A stretch of 64,000 bases of DNA from Syntrophomonas sp. UBA5314 (GTDB lineage Bacteria; Bacillota; Syntrophomonadia; Syntrophomonadales; Syntrophomonadaceae), in contig DHRK01000061.1 in NCBI GenBank assembly GCA_002410325.1, positions 1 to 64,000 of the forward strand. The letters are read 5' to 3'. The notes under the pieces were generated by a model, which was not told where the DNA came from, ran no database searches, and saw only the letters and a list, made by a program, of their open reading frames with translations. Shown here piece by piece: positions 40,389-49,420 of this stretch. The first letter of the stretch is position 1; each line of letters begins with the position of its first letter. The translations under genes were made by a program, and so were the position numbers.

Positions 40389-41683
40389 GTTTTTTGTACG
40401 ACGTCCTGGCCCTCAGCATCGGCATTACGCCTTTAATTTTGATCTTGCTGCTGCTTAGCCGGGTGCTCCAAAAATATTATTCCGCCCGGTGGCGGTACGC
40501 CATGTGGACGGCCATTGCCATCAGGCTGCTGCTGCCGGTTTCATGGATCAGTCCGGCCCCGGTGGCGATTGAAATCCCGGCTGCCTTTACACCTGGACCG
40601 CCCGCCGCCGGCAGCCCCGTGCCGCTGATACATACAGCCCTTCCGCCCGCTGCCGCCATCAGTCCGGGACAGATTTTAGGGATCCTTTACCTGGCCGGGA
40701 TATTGTCCTATCTGGCTTATAAAATATCCGGTTACATGATATTCCGCCGGGATGTTTTACGGTGGAGCAGGAAGCCGGCCCGCAGCGAGATTGACAGGCT
40801 ATTGATCCAACTGCGGTCGGAACTCGGCATACGCCGTGAGATACCGGTAAGGATCAGCAAAAAAGCGCCCGGCCCAATGATCGTGGGGCTTTTGCGGCCG
40901 GTCTTGCTACTGCCTTCGGAAGAATACGCCGGTAGGGAATTGCAATTGATTTTGACCCACGAGCTGGTTCATTTCAAGCGTCACGATATCTGGTATAAGC
41001 TGGGCTTTATGCTGGCTGCCGCCGTGCATTGGTTTAACCCGGCGGTTCACCTTCTGGTCAGGGAAGCCAACCGAGACTTGGAATTATCCTGCGACAACCA
41101 GGTCTTGCGGGGGGCCGACCTGGCGGCCAGGAAATACTACGGCAATATCATTCTCAACCTGGCTGTACGGAATAACGACCATCAAGGACCGGTTTTTTCC
41201 ACCTGCATCAAAAGCAGCAAAGAGGCGCTTGAGTCGAGATTAAAAGGCATATTTGATGCGAGGCCCAAAAGACGGGGAATTGCGGTGTTGGCCCTGATCG
41301 TAGCCCTGGGGATGATGGCAGGATTTGGCGTCGCCCTCGGCAATACGGAGTCTTTACTGCCCGGATCCCCGGCAGGGTCTCATGTAAGCGCAGCAAGCGA
41401 AGTGAACTCCGGGCTCCAGGATGCTGATGTAACCGGACCGGACAGCGCGGAAGCCTCGGCCGCGCCGGATCGTGGAAACAGCGGCCAGCCTGAAGGCGTT
41501 CCGGCGCCAAGCCATCCATCAAACGGGGAGACGCCCGATGAAACCCGGGGCGCTGACGGTATGAACGAAAAAGTGGAGTCCCCGGCCCATCAGGGCAGTG
41601 CGGCGCAAGTGGTGCTGGTAGACCTAACGCAATTAGAAAAGCAAGCGGAAACAGATACAACTTCGAATGTGAAAGAAAGGTAG
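40385..41683 (+). CDS. BlaR1/MecR1-like M56 membrane metalloprotease
   Basis: This is a sensor protease of 432 aa with four membrane helices (about 8-25, 38-56, 96-120 and 300-320). The zinc site is HELVH (192-196), with the downstream EANRDLELSCDNQ helix (acidic ligand near 232). The penicillin-binding sensor domain of true BlaR1 is missing. Instead there is a 110-residue low-complexity tail rich in Ala, Ser, Pro and Gly after helix 4. The signal it detects is therefore unlikely to be a beta-lactam. It lies 7 bases before the glycosidase gene. Confidence 0.88.
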   Translation: MSFLYDVLALSIGITPLILILLLLSRVLQKYYSARWRYAMWTAIAIRLLLPVSWISPAPVAIEIPAAFTPGPPAAGSPVPLIHTALPPAAAISPGQILGILYLAGILSYLAYKISGYMIFRRDVLRWSRKPARSEIDRLLIQLRSELGIRREIPVRISKKAPGPMIVGLLRPVLLLPSEEYAGRELQLILTHELVHFKRHDIWYKLGFMLAAAVHWFNPAVHLLVREANRDLELSCDNQVLRGADLAARKYYGNIILNLAVRNNDHQGPVFSTCIKSSKEALESRLKGIFDARPKRRGIAVLALIVALGMMAGFGVALGNTESLLPGSPAGSHVSAASEVNSGLQDADVTGPDSAEASAAPDRGNSGQPEGVPAPSHPSNGETPDETRGADGMNEKVESPAHQGSAAQVVLVDLTQLEKQAETDTTSNVKER

Positions 41684-41689
41684 TTTCGG

Positions 41690-43312
41690 ATGTCGCAAAA
41701 AGCTGTGCGGGCCATCATGATCATACTGGTATTGGGCTTGATGCTTTCCGGAGCAGGCCGCATCAGCCTATTTCATAACGACCCCGGACCGGGTTCCGCG
41801 CCTCCTACAACGGCATACCCGGACTTTTATAATACGCTGGGCTTTCATGTGCTGACGGCGTCTGCTTTGGGAATCTATGCAGTACAAGAGATCAGCCGTA
41901 CTGAAAACAGGTTTGTGAATTACGTAGACGGATATGGAATTTCTATCCCCAAAGAAATGAAAGTCCTCGATATGAGTGCCCCGGGAGTCAGATCGGTCCT
42001 TGAAGATGAGCACAGAAGAATAGAGATATACAAAGAGACCCTCGATAAAGGGGTGTCAGCCAACGACTATATCCATTATTCCAATAAATCTTTATTCGGC
42101 AGGGCGGACCACCAGCAGGTATATGCGCATACGTTCACGTGGAACGGGATGCAAGTGAATGTGGTGGAGTGGTGCAGAGATAAATTGGCCAAGATCGACA
42201 ACGACAAAAATTATTACGCTTGTGTGGATATCATGGGGGAGGACGCGGTGTATACTTTTTTCTTTAAGGCGGACCTGCCCCTGGAAGAATGCGGGGGGTA
42301 TATGGATATTATCCAGAGCTTTTACACCTTTGCCCCTCAAAAAAATACCGGCCTGACGCAGCTTAAACATATTGAAAAAAAGAAATGGAATGCCGAGACA
42401 CAAGCCATGTTCCAAAAATATTTCTCCGCGGACAGCAGCCTGAGCTGGGGAATCTTTGAGCCTTCAGCGCCAATGAGCATGGAGGAATTGCAGGCGTTGG
42501 AGCAAAAGCTGGATTACGAGTTTCCTTTTGTATTGCTCTATACGCATGTTAAAGATGAATACGATCCGTATGTGGGGCGGGCCCTGCGCAATGCCTATCA
42601 GCACGGGAAAATTGTGGAGCTGACCTTGCAGACCAAGGCTGCGGGCGATGGCCAAAGCAATAGGATCTATGACCTATTAGACGGTAAGTATGACGCCTTT
42701 TTGCAGGCTTACGCGCAAGACGTGGCGGCTTTCGGACATCCCGTGCTCTTCAGGCCGTTTAATGAGATGAATGGAGACTGGTGCCCTTATTCCGCTTATC
42801 ATACTTCCCGGGATACGGAAATATTCAAAAGCCTGTACAAATACCTGTATAGTATTTTTGAAGCGGCCGGCGCCGACAATGTCATTTGGGTTTGGAATCC
42901 CAATGAGAAATCTTTCCCCGATTTCAAGTGGAATCATGAGATCATGTATTATCCCGGAGACAAATATGTGGATGTCATTGGCCTGACCGGGTATAATACC
43001 GGCACTTATTACAGCGGGGAAAAATGGCGCAGCTTCCAGGAAATCTATGACCCGTTGTATCAAAAGGCCCTGGCCTTATATGACAAGCCGATGATGATTA
43101 CCGAATTTTCCAGCAGCAGTGTGGGCGGAAGCAAGGAGCAGTGGGTGGCCGACATGTTTAACGGTATGGACCGCTACCCGCGCATTAAAGTGGCTATCTG
43201 GTGGGACGGCTGCGATTTTGACGCCCAGGGGAATAGGGCCCGGCCGTACTTTATAGACGAAACCGATGGATTGCTCCAGGTATTCCGAGATCATTTGCAC
43301 AGCTACGAATGA
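41690..43312 (+). CDS. GH26-like beta-mannanase-type glycoside hydrolase, secreted
   Basis: This is an exported glycosidase of 540 aa. A signal or anchor helix is at about 5-24. A domain of unknown type covers about 70-218. The catalytic (beta/alpha)8 barrel of family GH26 fills about 245-535: VLFRPFNEMNGDWCPYS with acid/base E359, NVIWVWNPNEKSFPD, and nucleophile E472 in MMITEFSSS. The last strands contain VAIWWDGCDFDAQGN. GH26 enzymes cleave beta-mannan or related glycans. It starts 7 bases after blaR1 and is probably in the same BlaI-controlled operon. Confidence 0.87.
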   Translation: MSQKAVRAIMIILVLGLMLSGAGRISLFHNDPGPGSAPPTTAYPDFYNTLGFHVLTASALGIYAVQEISRTENRFVNYVDGYGISIPKEMKVLDMSAPGVRSVLEDEHRRIEIYKETLDKGVSANDYIHYSNKSLFGRADHQQVYAHTFTWNGMQVNVVEWCRDKLAKIDNDKNYYACVDIMGEDAVYTFFFKADLPLEECGGYMDIIQSFYTFAPQKNTGLTQLKHIEKKKWNAETQAMFQKYFSADSSLSWGIFEPSAPMSMEELQALEQKLDYEFPFVLLYTHVKDEYDPYVGRALRNAYQHGKIVELTLQTKAAGDGQSNRIYDLLDGKYDAFLQAYAQDVAAFGHPVLFRPFNEMNGDWCPYSAYHTSRDTEIFKSLYKYLYSIFEAAGADNVIWVWNPNEKSFPDFKWNHEIMYYPGDKYVDVIGLTGYNTGTYYSGEKWRSFQEIYDPLYQKALALYDKPMMITEFSSSSVGGSKEQWVADMFNGMDRYPRIKVAIWWDGCDFDAQGNRARPYFIDETDGLLQVFRDHLHSYE

Positions 43313-43343
43313 TGGGCCGGGCAGCGGCAAGGGGGATGTTTTT

Positions 43344-44957
43344 ATGGGCAGACGATTCAGAGGATGGCTGATGGCCGTGGCCATGCTGGCTGGCTTTATG
43401 TTGCCGCACGGCTATCCGGCCGCCGCTTCCCGCACTGTAACCGTCACGATCCCCGCCTTCCCGTTAACCGTCAATGAGGTAGCCGTTGAAAACAGCGATA
43501 GTCAATACCCCTGGATCGTCTACCAGGACATAACCTATGCTCCGATGACCTACTATGATTGCAGATTTTTGGGGTTGGAGAGCGTATGGAGCGCCGACCG
43601 GGGATTGGAAATCGTCAGGTCCGGAGTTCACTGGGATTATCATAAATATCCGTCCCATACGAAAAACAGAGCCTCTTACACAGCCAGGCTGGCCGAAGGG
43701 GAAATCAGGGTCAACGGCCGGCCGATTGACAACGGAAAGGAACCCTATCCCTTCCTGGTATTCAGAGATATTACCTATTTTCCCCTCACCTGGCGGTTCG
43801 CCGTCGACGAATTCGGGTGGACCTATGCCTTTGACCCGTCCCAGGGGCTGCTGATCAAGACCGCAGAGGGCCGCGAGACCGCGGCCGGGCAGATCACGCT
43901 GCCTATCGTGACCAGAGCCCATGGAGAAAAAGGGGCTTTTACCGTAACGAACCGTTTTTATTACTACGAAGGAGCAGAGGGCAAGATATACCAGGCCCCG
44001 CTGGACGATCCATCCAGCGCCCGGGCGGTTTACCAGCTTCCCCTGAACGATATGGCCGGCGCCGATTACGTTTTGGCTAGCCTGAAAACAGAAGCTGGAA
44101 AATCCATGCTGTATTACCATACCGGCGGAGCCACCATGGGATCGGACTATCGCATCTGGCTGCGGGATGATGGCAGCTGTCAGGAATTGAATTACGGTTT
44201 TTCCTACGCGTATGCTCGGGAGTTCGGGGAGTTTACCGTTGTAATCAACCAGGGGGTGCCGCCCGGCGGCTATAACCTGTATATCCGGCAGTCGGCGGGC
44301 GAAGATTTCAGGGAAGCGGGCGCCCCCGGATACCTCTATGGCTGGCGATGGACCTATCTGGGCAACAGTGCCGGGGGAAGCCGCAGTGACGACCTGGATA
44401 TGATCGGTGACGATATTTACCTGCTGGCCTGTGACCGGCGCCGGGAGCCCGGAGCTACGACCGGCATTTACCGGGTGAACATCAAAACTGATCAAACCGT
44501 CCGAGTGTGCGAGACGCCTGCCTCTGATTTTATCATTGACGGGGATTTCATATATTTTAAGGACTATTACCTGGAAAAGAACGGGGACGCAACAGAATGG
44601 AGCGAAAACGGGTATTTATACCGGGTGCCGGTTGCCGGCGGCAAGGCCGAGAAGCTGACGGGTACCATCCGGGTAAGCGATTATGCGGTCCTGGACGGTC
44701 AGGTGTATTATGTGTCTTTGGAGCATGATGACCAGCTTTTCAGATTGGGGGAAAGGGATCCCATCAACCCGGGGGGCATCGTAAAAAGCCTGGAAATTCA
44801 GCAGGACTACCTGGTGGCGATTTTTGACCGGGCCAGTACAGCATCATGCAAAATGATGATAGTCAATAAGAAGGGGCAGATCCTATTCCAGACCATTGAG
44901 CCGGTGCTTATGGTAAGAATAGACAGCGGCAAAGTGGTTTTTGTTAAGGATGAATAA
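43344..44957 (+). CDS. secreted DUF5050-like beta-propeller protein with stalk domain
   Basis: This exported protein has 537 aa. The signal peptide (about 1-27) ends near YPAAAS. An N-terminal copper-amine-oxidase-like stalk domain follows (VNEVAVENSDSQYPWIVYQD, ITYAPMTYY), with a second similar unit (IRVNGRPIDNGKEPYPFLVF). After about 190 come repeated blades such as FYYYEGAEGKIYQ, DDIYLLACDRR and VYYVSLEHDDQLFRL. Start ATG 43344 is preferred because GGGGGATG lies upstream; the longer frame begins at 43266 inside the glycosidase gene. The gap to the glycosidase is 31 bases. Confidence 0.8.
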   Translation: MGRRFRGWLMAVAMLAGFMLPHGYPAAASRTVTVTIPAFPLTVNEVAVENSDSQYPWIVYQDITYAPMTYYDCRFLGLESVWSADRGLEIVRSGVHWDYHKYPSHTKNRASYTARLAEGEIRVNGRPIDNGKEPYPFLVFRDITYFPLTWRFAVDEFGWTYAFDPSQGLLIKTAEGRETAAGQITLPIVTRAHGEKGAFTVTNRFYYYEGAEGKIYQAPLDDPSSARAVYQLPLNDMAGADYVLASLKTEAGKSMLYYHTGGATMGSDYRIWLRDDGSCQELNYGFSYAYAREFGEFTVVINQGVPPGGYNLYIRQSAGEDFREAGAPGYLYGWRWTYLGNSAGGSRSDDLDMIGDDIYLLACDRRREPGATTGIYRVNIKTDQTVRVCETPASDFIIDGDFIYFKDYYLEKNGDATEWSENGYLYRVPVAGGKAEKLTGTIRVSDYAVLDGQVYYVSLEHDDQLFRLGERDPINPGGIVKSLEIQQDYLVAIFDRASTASCKMMIVNKKGQILFQTIEPVLMVRIDSGKVVFVKDE

Positions 44958-45055
44958 CAGCGATTCCCCCCGAACGCATTGTTTGCCTGAATAATAAGCG
45001 GGCCGATCAGCCATAATACTTGGGATAATGGGTCAATGGAAAAGGGGGAACCGAG

Positions 45056-47290
45056 GTGCAGGATCCAGGCTGGTCGGGATTTAAGACAGGGCCCTGGTGT
45101 GAAGAGGTGGATGTGCGGGATTTTATCCAGCGTAATTATATCCCTTACAGTGGAAACGGGGATTTTCTGAAAGGCCCTTCCCAGCGCACCAGAACGCTGT
45201 GGAACAAGACCCGCGAGTTGTTGTGGGAAGAGCACGAGCGGGGCGGGGTATATAATGTGGACACCCATACCGTGGCTTCGATAACCGCCCATGGGCCCGG
45301 TTATATCGATAGAGATTGGGAGTTGATCGTGGGACTGCAGACCGACCAGCCCTTGAAGCGGGCCATCATGCCGGCGGGAGGAGTCAACATGATACGCTCC
45401 GCTCTGGATTCGCACGGTTATACAGTAGATCCCGAGATAGAACTCATCTTTACCCATTACCGCAAGACCCACAATCAGGGGGTATTTGACGCATATACCC
45501 CGGAAATTCGCGCAGCCCGAAGCGCCGGCATCATTACCGGCCTGCCCGACGCCTACGGGCGGGGAAGAATAATAGGGGACTATCGCCGGGTGGCCCTGTA
45601 CGGCATTGACTTCTTGATAGAGGACAAAAAAAGGCAGTTGCAGCATCTGGACACCGATCAGATGCTGGACGAAACCATCCGGCAGCGGGAGGAGCTATCC
45701 GAGCAAATCCGATCTCTTCTGGAACTGGCGGAAATGGCGGACGCCTATGGCTTTGATATAAGCAAACCGGCCCGCAATGCCCGGGAAGCGGTTCAGTTTA
45801 CCTATTTCGCCTACCTGGGGGCGATCAAGGAACAGAACGGCGCGGCTATGAGCCTGGGACGGGTATCCACTTTTCTTGACATATATATTGAACGTGATTT
45901 GGCCAGGCAGGACCTCAGCGAGGAGGCCGCCCAGGAGCTGGTCGACCAGCTGGTGGCCAAACTGCGGGTAATCCGCTTTCTGCGCACCGCTGAATACAAC
46001 GAGTTGTTCTCCGGGGATCCGGTCTGGTGTACGGAAGCCCTGGGTGGCATGGGAATTGACGGGCGCACCCTGGTTACCCGTACCTCGTTCCGCTTCCTGC
46101 AAACCTTAAACAATATGGGGCCGGCCCCGGAACCCAACCTGACCGTACTCTGGTCGGTCAACCTGCCGAAAGGATTTAAAGAATTTTGCAGTAAAATATC
46201 CATCTCCTCCAGCTCCATCCAATATGAAAACGACGACCTGATGCGGCCTTACTGGGGAGACGACTACGCCATCGCCTGCTGCATATCGGCCATGCGGGTG
46301 GGTAAGCAGATGCAGTTCTTCGGCGCCCGGGCCAATCTGGCCAAAGCTCTGCTATATGCCATCAACGGAGGGGTTGATGAGCTGTCCGGCTTGCAGGTAG
46401 TCAAGGGAGTCAATTCCATAAGCTCGGATTACCTGGATTATGAAACCCTGTGGAACAACTACCTCCAGGTTTTGGAGTGGCTGGCCAAGACCTACATCAA
46501 GACCATGAACATCATTCACTATATGCATGATAAATACGCCTATGAGCGACTGCAATTCGCCCTGCACGATCTGCATATATTTCGTACCATGGCCTTTGGC
46601 ATTGCCGGCCTGTCAGTGGTGGCCGATTCGTTGTCGGCGGTGAAATTCGCCAGGGTCAAGGCCATACGCAACCAGGCCGGCCTGGCGGTTGATTTTGAGA
46701 TAGAGGGGGAATACCCGGCTTTTGGCAATGACGATCCCCGGGTGGACGAACTGGCCGTGGCAGTGCAGAAAACCTTCATGAATCTTTTAACCAAATACCC
46801 TCTATACCGCAACGCCGAGCCTACTATGTCCATCCTCACCATAACCTCCAATGTCGTTTACGGAAAGAAAACGGGCAGCACCCCGGACGGACGCAAGGCC
46901 GGCGAGCCCTTCGCCCCGGGCGCCAATCCCATGCACGGACGGGACCGGCGGGGAGCCCTGGCGGCGTTGAACTCGGTGGTGCAACTGCCTTATCGGCACG
47001 CCCTGGACGGCATTTCCTACACTTTTACCGTTGTGCCCGGGAGCCTGGGGAGAGAGGAAGAGGACCGGAGCCACAACCTGGTTGCGATCCTGGACGGTTT
47101 CTTTGCCAAGGGCGGTCACCACATCAATGTAAACGTCCTGGAACGCTCGGTGCTCATGGATGCCATGGAGCATCCGGAAAAATACCCTCAACTTACCATA
47201 CGCGTTTCCGGCTACGCGGTTAATTTTATCAAGTTGAACCGCGAACAGCAGATGGACGTCATCAACCGCACCTTCCATTCCAGCCTATAA
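45056..47290 (+). CDS. pflB: pyruvate formate-lyase (glycyl radical enzyme)
   Basis: This converts pyruvate and CoA to acetyl-CoA and formate under anaerobic conditions. It has 744 aa. Active-site cysteines are C408-C409 in AIACCISAM, as in PflB. The glycyl radical loop is TIRVSGYAVNFIKLNREQQ with Gly719, 25 residues from the end exactly as in E. coli PflB. The start is GTG after AAAGGGGG. It lies 15 bases before its activase. The 98-base gap from the DUF5050-like gene suggests its own transcript. The enzyme is oxygen-labile. Confidence 0.96.
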   Translation: MQDPGWSGFKTGPWCEEVDVRDFIQRNYIPYSGNGDFLKGPSQRTRTLWNKTRELLWEEHERGGVYNVDTHTVASITAHGPGYIDRDWELIVGLQTDQPLKRAIMPAGGVNMIRSALDSHGYTVDPEIELIFTHYRKTHNQGVFDAYTPEIRAARSAGIITGLPDAYGRGRIIGDYRRVALYGIDFLIEDKKRQLQHLDTDQMLDETIRQREELSEQIRSLLELAEMADAYGFDISKPARNAREAVQFTYFAYLGAIKEQNGAAMSLGRVSTFLDIYIERDLARQDLSEEAAQELVDQLVAKLRVIRFLRTAEYNELFSGDPVWCTEALGGMGIDGRTLVTRTSFRFLQTLNNMGPAPEPNLTVLWSVNLPKGFKEFCSKISISSSSIQYENDDLMRPYWGDDYAIACCISAMRVGKQMQFFGARANLAKALLYAINGGVDELSGLQVVKGVNSISSDYLDYETLWNNYLQVLEWLAKTYIKTMNIIHYMHDKYAYERLQFALHDLHIFRTMAFGIAGLSVVADSLSAVKFARVKAIRNQAGLAVDFEIEGEYPAFGNDDPRVDELAVAVQKTFMNLLTKYPLYRNAEPTMSILTITSNVVYGKKTGSTPDGRKAGEPFAPGANPMHGRDRRGALAALNSVVQLPYRHALDGISYTFTVVPGSLGREEEDRSHNLVAILDGFFAKGGHHINVNVLERSVLMDAMEHPEKYPQLTIRVSGYAVNFIKLNREQQMDVINRTFHSSL

Positions 47291-47305
47291 AAATGGGGAA
47301 GTACC

Positions 47306-48040
47306 ATGCAGACCGAAGCCTACATCCATTCCATAGAAACCATGGGAACCCTGGAGGGACCCGGGCTGCGCTACGTGATCTTCATGCAGGGCTGCCCGAT
47401 GCGCTGCCGGTTTTGCCACAATCCCGACACCTGGTATATAAGCAGGGGGCGGCTGGTAAACGTTGACTGGCTGTTCAACGATATCGGGAAGTATCTTCCC
47501 TATATACAAGCGTCCGGTGGGGTGAGCGTAAGCGGCGGGGAGCCGCTTCTCCAGGCCGATTTCCTGGAAGTTTTATTCCGCCGCCTGGCGGCAATTAAGG
47601 TGCACAAACTCATCGACACCAGTGGTTTTGCCAGTGTGGAAAGAGTCAAAGGGCTGATAAATCTGACCGACTTGATTCTCTTATCGATAAAATCCATCCG
47701 TCCGGCGCGTTTCCAGGAGATGAGCGGACAGAGCCCGGAGCGAACTTTTCGTCTGGCCCGCTATTTAACTCAAATCGAAAAACCGGTGTGGGTGCGCTAT
47801 GTGATTATCCCGGGAATTACCGATGACGCGAGCGAGCTGCAGGAACTGGCCGCTTGGATTGCCGGCATGCCCAATGTGCAGAGGCTGGAGCTCTTGCCTT
47901 ACCATGCCCTGGGGGTCTACAAATGGTCCCGGCTGGGGATTGAATATCCGCTGCCTCAGGCTCAACCTCCTACCGAGCAACAGATGAACGAGGTGCGGGC
48001 TAAACTTGCCTCCTGGCTGCCGGGTAGGAAAATTGTTTAA
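47306..48040 (+). CDS. pflA: pyruvate formate-lyase activating enzyme (radical SAM)
   Basis: This radical-SAM enzyme of 244 aa installs the glycyl radical on PflB. The cluster motif is C30-x3-C34-x2-C37 in GCPMRCRFCHNPDTW. GGEPLLQADFL is the SAM-binding GGE motif. PGITDDASELQELAAWI is typical of PflA. It is immediately after pflB and convergent with the dehydrogenase gene, 45 bases away. Confidence 0.96.
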   Translation: MQTEAYIHSIETMGTLEGPGLRYVIFMQGCPMRCRFCHNPDTWYISRGRLVNVDWLFNDIGKYLPYIQASGGVSVSGGEPLLQADFLEVLFRRLAAIKVHKLIDTSGFASVERVKGLINLTDLILLSIKSIRPARFQEMSGQSPERTFRLARYLTQIEKPVWVRYVIIPGITDDASELQELAAWIAGMPNVQRLELLPYHALGVYKWSRLGIEYPLPQAQPPTEQQMNEVRAKLASWLPGRKIV

Positions 48041-48085
48041 AAGAACTATTTAATGAAGGCTTATGCCCCATTCACACCAGAACTT

Positions 48086-49198
48086 CTAAAAAGCAAAGTC
48101 GTAGCCGGTAATGCCCAACTCCCGAATCATTTGCGCAATCTGCTCCTGCAGGACCCGGTTAACGGGAACCCCCTTTTCACGTATACCGAGGGAAGCCAGG
48201 TATTCTTTTTCGCCGGCCGTGTAAATCCGCTCCTGCTCCGGCGCTTTGCGGGATTGACGCAGGCTGCGCAATATCTCGCCGCTTGTTTTTTGGAATTCGG
48301 CAAGCTCGGTAAAGGCTTCTACATTTATGGCGATGAAAAAATGGCCCAGGCTGTAGGGGCGTGGTTTTCCCTGGGGATCATAACCGCTCAGGGCTTTCAT
48401 AAAAGGACCGCTTTGCAGGGCGGCGGATAGTATTTCAACGACGGCGGAATAGCCGTATCCCTTGTAACCTGCGTTTTCCTCGCCCAGCCCGCCCAGGGGG
48501 GTCAGAGCGGCGTTGCCGGACACCAGATCGAGCAGAATCTGTTTGGTATCGGTGCGGGTGTTGCCGTCCACATCTATGACCCAGCCGGGAGGGATATCCT
48601 TGTCCAAGCGGTCGTAGACTTCAATTTTCCCGCGCTGCGATACCGATGAGGCGCAGTCCAGCAAAAAGGGAAATTCCTCATCAGTCGGTATGCCAAAGGT
48701 CAGGGGGTTGGTACCCAGCATGTTTTCCACGCCGAAGGTGGGGGCCACCGAGGGCCGGGCGTTGGTGCCGGTGATGCCGATCATTCCCGCACCCGTAGCC
48801 ATCAGGGCGTAGTAGCCGGCTATGCCGTAATGCGATGAGTTGCGCGCCGCCACCATTCCCAACCCGAATTTTTTAGCCTTTTCTATGGCCATCCGCATGG
48901 AGCGGGAGGCGATGACATGGCCCATTCCGTCGTGCCCGTCTATAACGGCGGTGGTCGGCCCTTCCCGTACCACTTCAAACTCGGTAACCGGGTTTAAAAT
49001 CCCCAGCTTTATGCGATCATAGTAGATGGGCTTCAAGCGCCCGATACCATGTGATTCAATTCCCAGCTTGTCGGCCGTGATGAGGACGTTGGCGCATATT
49101 TGGGCGTCCTCTTCGGGAACGCCTGCGCCCTTAAATACATCGGCCATAAAGCTTTCCAGGACATCGAGATCGATATAAACTACGTGGTCTTCCATCAA
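48086..49198 (-). CDS. malate/L-lactate dehydrogenase type 2 (LDH2 family)
   Basis: This NAD(P)-dependent 2-hydroxyacid dehydrogenase has 370 aa. LDH2 features are CANVLITADKLGIESHGIGRL, VRE-type core, MGHVIASRSMRMAIEKAKKF, NSSHYGIAGYYALMA and GVENMLGTNPLTFGIPT. The family includes malate, L-sulfolactate, ureidoglycolate and 2,3-diketogulonate dehydrogenases; the substrate cannot be fixed here. It is transcribed toward pflA and divergent from the next membrane protein. A role in reducing fermentative keto-acids is plausible. Confidence 0.9.
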   Translation of the reverse strand: MMEDHVVYIDLDVLESFMADVFKGAGVPEEDAQICANVLITADKLGIESHGIGRLKPIYYDRIKLGILNPVTEFEVVREGPTTAVIDGHDGMGHVIASRSMRMAIEKAKKFGLGMVAARNSSHYGIAGYYALMATGAGMIGITGTNARPSVAPTFGVENMLGTNPLTFGIPTDEEFPFLLDCASSVSQRGKIEVYDRLDKDIPPGWVIDVDGNTRTDTKQILLDLVSGNAALTPLGGLGEENAGYKGYGYSAVVEILSAALQSGPFMKALSGYDPQGKPRPYSLGHFFIAINVEAFTELAEFQKTSGEILRSLRQSRKAPEQERIYTAGEKEYLASLGIREKGVPVNRVLQEQIAQMIRELGITGYDFAF

Positions 49199-49420
49199 TT
49201 ACCCTCCCCAATAGTGTGCCATCCCCAATTTTTACCGGCGCCCCGCCAGTTTTTTAAAGGCTTTGGCCGGGTTTGTCTACAATATATATCATATCGGAAA
49301 TGACCGCCCTTGTCCTGGTATACAGGCGGCAGAACATTATGCGGGGTGGGATTGCAAGAAACGGGCATGCATTTTCGTATTGAAAAATAGGAAACCGGAG
49401 TTTTGAATGAGAGGTGCGCC

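Noticed and set aside
43464..44495. 343-codon open frame on the minus strand
   Set aside because: It is antisense to the DUF5050-like secreted protein, has no ribosome site and reads as low-structure Gly/Pro/Val sequence; it is a shadow of a GC-rich gene.
44807..45646. 279-codon open frame on the minus strand
   Set aside because: It spans the end of one clear gene and the start of pflB in antisense, with no ribosome site or recognisable domain.
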